DNA of 60,699 nucleotides from contig NZ_DHDZ01000059.1 of assembly GCF_002399615.1 (NCBI RefSeq), forward strand, positions 1 through 60,699, in the 5' to 3' direction. The notes under the pieces were generated by a model that was not told where the DNA came from, did not search any database, and was given only the letters and a program-made list of their open reading frames with translations. Made by a program: the position numbers and the translations under genes. This document shows positions 59,722 through 60,699 of this stretch, piece after piece (position 1 is the first letter of the stretch; every line of letters starts with the position of its first letter). This DNA comes from Pedobacter sp. UBA4863. GTDB lineage: Bacteria > Bacteroidota > Bacteroidia > Sphingobacteriales > Sphingobacteriaceae.

Positions 59722-60294
59722 TTATTCGGCTTTATCTTCTGCTTGAGTTTCTTCGGCAGGAGCCTCTGTTGCTGCTTCAGCTTCTACCGCTGGAGCTTCT
59801 TCAGTAGCTACTTCTTCTACAACCTCTTCCGCAACTGGTGCGTTTTTAGCTGCAATAGCTGCCGCTCTGTCTTCGTTTTTCTTAGCTTCTGCCGCTAAAG
59901 CTGCTTTACGAGCCTCTGCTTTAGTGGTAGCTAATCCTTCTGTTTTACCAGCAATTTTACCAGCTTTAGTTTCTAACCAAGTAGCAAATTTGGCATCTGC
60001 TTGTTCTTGAGTTAAAGCACCTTTTCTGATACCGCCTTCTAAGTGTTTTTTGTAAAGTACACCTTTGTAAGAAAGGATAGCACGAGCTGTGTCAGTAGGT
60101 TCAGCACCGTTAAGTACCCAAGTTACAGCTTTATCGAAGTTAAGTTCGATAGTTGCTGGGTTAGTGTTTGGGTTGTAAGAACCTAAACGCTCGATGAATT
60201 TTCCATCTCTTGGCGCACGAGCATCCGCTACTACCACGTGGTAAAAAGGCTTTCCTTTTTTACCGAATCTTTGCAATCTGATTTTAGTTGCCAT
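59722..60294 (-). CDS. rpsP: 30S ribosomal protein S16 with long acidic tail
   Basis: S16 is an early-assembling 30S protein. The core (about 1-85) starts MATKIRLQRFGKKGKPFYHV and contains FIERLGSYNPN. The family core is about 80 residues, but this one has 190; the last 60 are Ala/Glu/Val-rich (VAEEVVEEVATEEAPAVEAE) and probably disordered, as in many Bacteroidota S16 proteins. It is first in the cluster, with its own promoter. Confidence 0.95.
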   Translation of the reverse strand: MATKIRLQRFGKKGKPFYHVVVADARAPRDGKFIERLGSYNPNTNPATIELNFDKAVTWVLNGAEPTDTARAILSYKGVLYKKHLEGGIRKGALTQEQADAKFATWLETKAGKIAGKTEGLATTKAEARKAALAAEAKKNEDRAAAIAAKNAPVAEEVVEEVATEEAPAVEAEAATEAPAEETQAEDKAE

Positions 60295-60351
60295 TCTTTT
60301 TTATAGTTTATGTATTCAACATAGTTCCCGGAACTCCGTGTTGCGGGGCTG

Positions 60352-60383
60352 CAAAAGTAAACAATATGTTGGTAATTAGCAAA
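60352..60383 (-). promoter_or_regulatory. Promoter of rpsP
   Basis: Minus-strand TTTG (60380-60383), a 20-base spacer and TACTTTTG (60352-60359) match the Bacteroidota consensus. The predicted leader is about 50 bases and contains a short AGTTCC/GGAACT palindrome. Confidence 0.75.
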
Positions 60384-60507
60384 GTACATTTTGCTAAAAG
60401 AAATAAAAACTTGGATTGCTTGTTGTCTCGCCATTTTTTAGTAATTTAGATTTACTTCCAGTTTTAGGATAATCCATACTAAAAATAAACCCATCAATAT
60501 TTTAAAA

Positions 60508-60551
60508 GTCTGCCTCAACTCCACCTCAAGTCCACGTCAAGTCCGCCTTAA
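60508..60551 (+). repeat. 11-bp tandem repeat, four units
   Basis: The units are GTCTGCCTCAA, CTCCACCTCAA, GTCCACGTCAA and GTCCGCCTTAA. It is comparable with the three-unit array at 21578-21610. The rest of the gap 60384-60617 has no feature I can support. Confidence 0.75.
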
Positions 60552-60617
60552 ATCTAATCTTACTAGTGTGTTGCCTTAATAACCTTCGATTATTATTCTA
60601 ACGATTTTTAGAAGCTG

Positions 60618-60692
60618 TTTAAAAATGATACTATATTTTACAGGTTGGGTTTGGTGGTGACACCAAACTATAGCTATGGGCTGTAGGCGGGT
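60618..60692 (-). repeat. Inverted copy of the 67-141 repeat
   Basis: This is the reverse complement of 67-141 with about four substitutions in 75 bases. The window ends seven bases later, at GTCACCA, in what looks like the loop of the GGCGGGT...ACCCGCC hairpin seen whole at 53-74, so the right-hand copy is probably cut by the window end. Confidence 0.85.
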
Positions 60693-60699
60693 GTCACCA

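Noticed and set aside
1..60699. CRISPR array, insertion sequence, prophage or plasmid genes
   Set aside because: No regularly spaced direct repeats, transposase, integrase, phage structural or replication-initiation protein was seen.

Overview
The window looks like chromosomal DNA of a Bacteroidota member, most likely Sphingobacteriaceae and Pedobacter-like. This rests on A+T-rich DNA, Bacteroidota -7 promoter boxes of the form TAnnTTTG, weak Shine-Dalgarno signals, many lipoprotein and secreted-protein genes, families common in the group (App1, DUF4397, META, CarboxypepD_reg-like, M28/M61 peptidases), and intergenic DNA packed with small palindromic repeats. No phage, plasmid, insertion sequence or CRISPR array is visible.

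Layout. 0-6 kb: aceF and pdhA of the pyruvate dehydrogenase complex, an NlpC/P60 hydrolase, a CapA-like lipoprotein and small membrane proteins. 6-15 kb: an SPFH protein, DUF1579, a thiamine pyrophosphokinase-like protein, a GNAT enzyme, two secreted peptidases (M28, M61) and a GMC oxidoreductase with its gluconate-dehydrogenase subunit-3 partner. 15-20 kb: a lipoprotein gene and a tryptophan block trpE-trpG-trpC without trpD, preceded by a Trp-rich leader ORF and a terminator hairpin. 20-27 kb: a truncated secreted protein, a repeat-rich gap, and two adjacent amidohydrolase-family genes. 27-27.5 kb: a promoter, two odd class II tRNA-like genes and a terminator. 27.5-38 kb: an Lrp/AsnC regulator, Tex, HflX, RbfA, a PAQR membrane protein, a lipid kinase, App1 and aat. 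38-50 kb: a TlpA-like thioredoxin, a second M28 peptidase, a phosphoesterase, HtpG, an M16 peptidase, peptide deformylase, an ECF sigma/anti-sigma/DUF4097 cluster, and NifU/Mrp. 51-60.7 kb: an AsmA-like/GT51 transglycosylase, hpt, psd, MscS, glutamate dehydrogenase and the rpsP-rimM-(lipoprotein)-trmD-rplS ribosomal cluster.

Most genes are ordinary housekeeping. The noncoding DNA stands out. The two tRNA-like genes share a Leu-type D arm, an apparent GUC anticodon loop, discriminator G and very long, mutually different variable arms; a compensatory base-pair change in the acceptor stem argues they are real. The trpE leader reads as a classical Trp attenuator. At least eight families of short palindromic repeats occupy the gaps, sometimes nested inside each other; some have become part of coding sequences (start of trpG, ends of trpE, tlpA and a protease remnant). 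A 75-bp repeat lies inverted at both ends of the window, as expected if it is a draft contig bounded by a dispersed repeat.

All family assignments were made by eye from motifs and remembered family features; no search or folding program was run.
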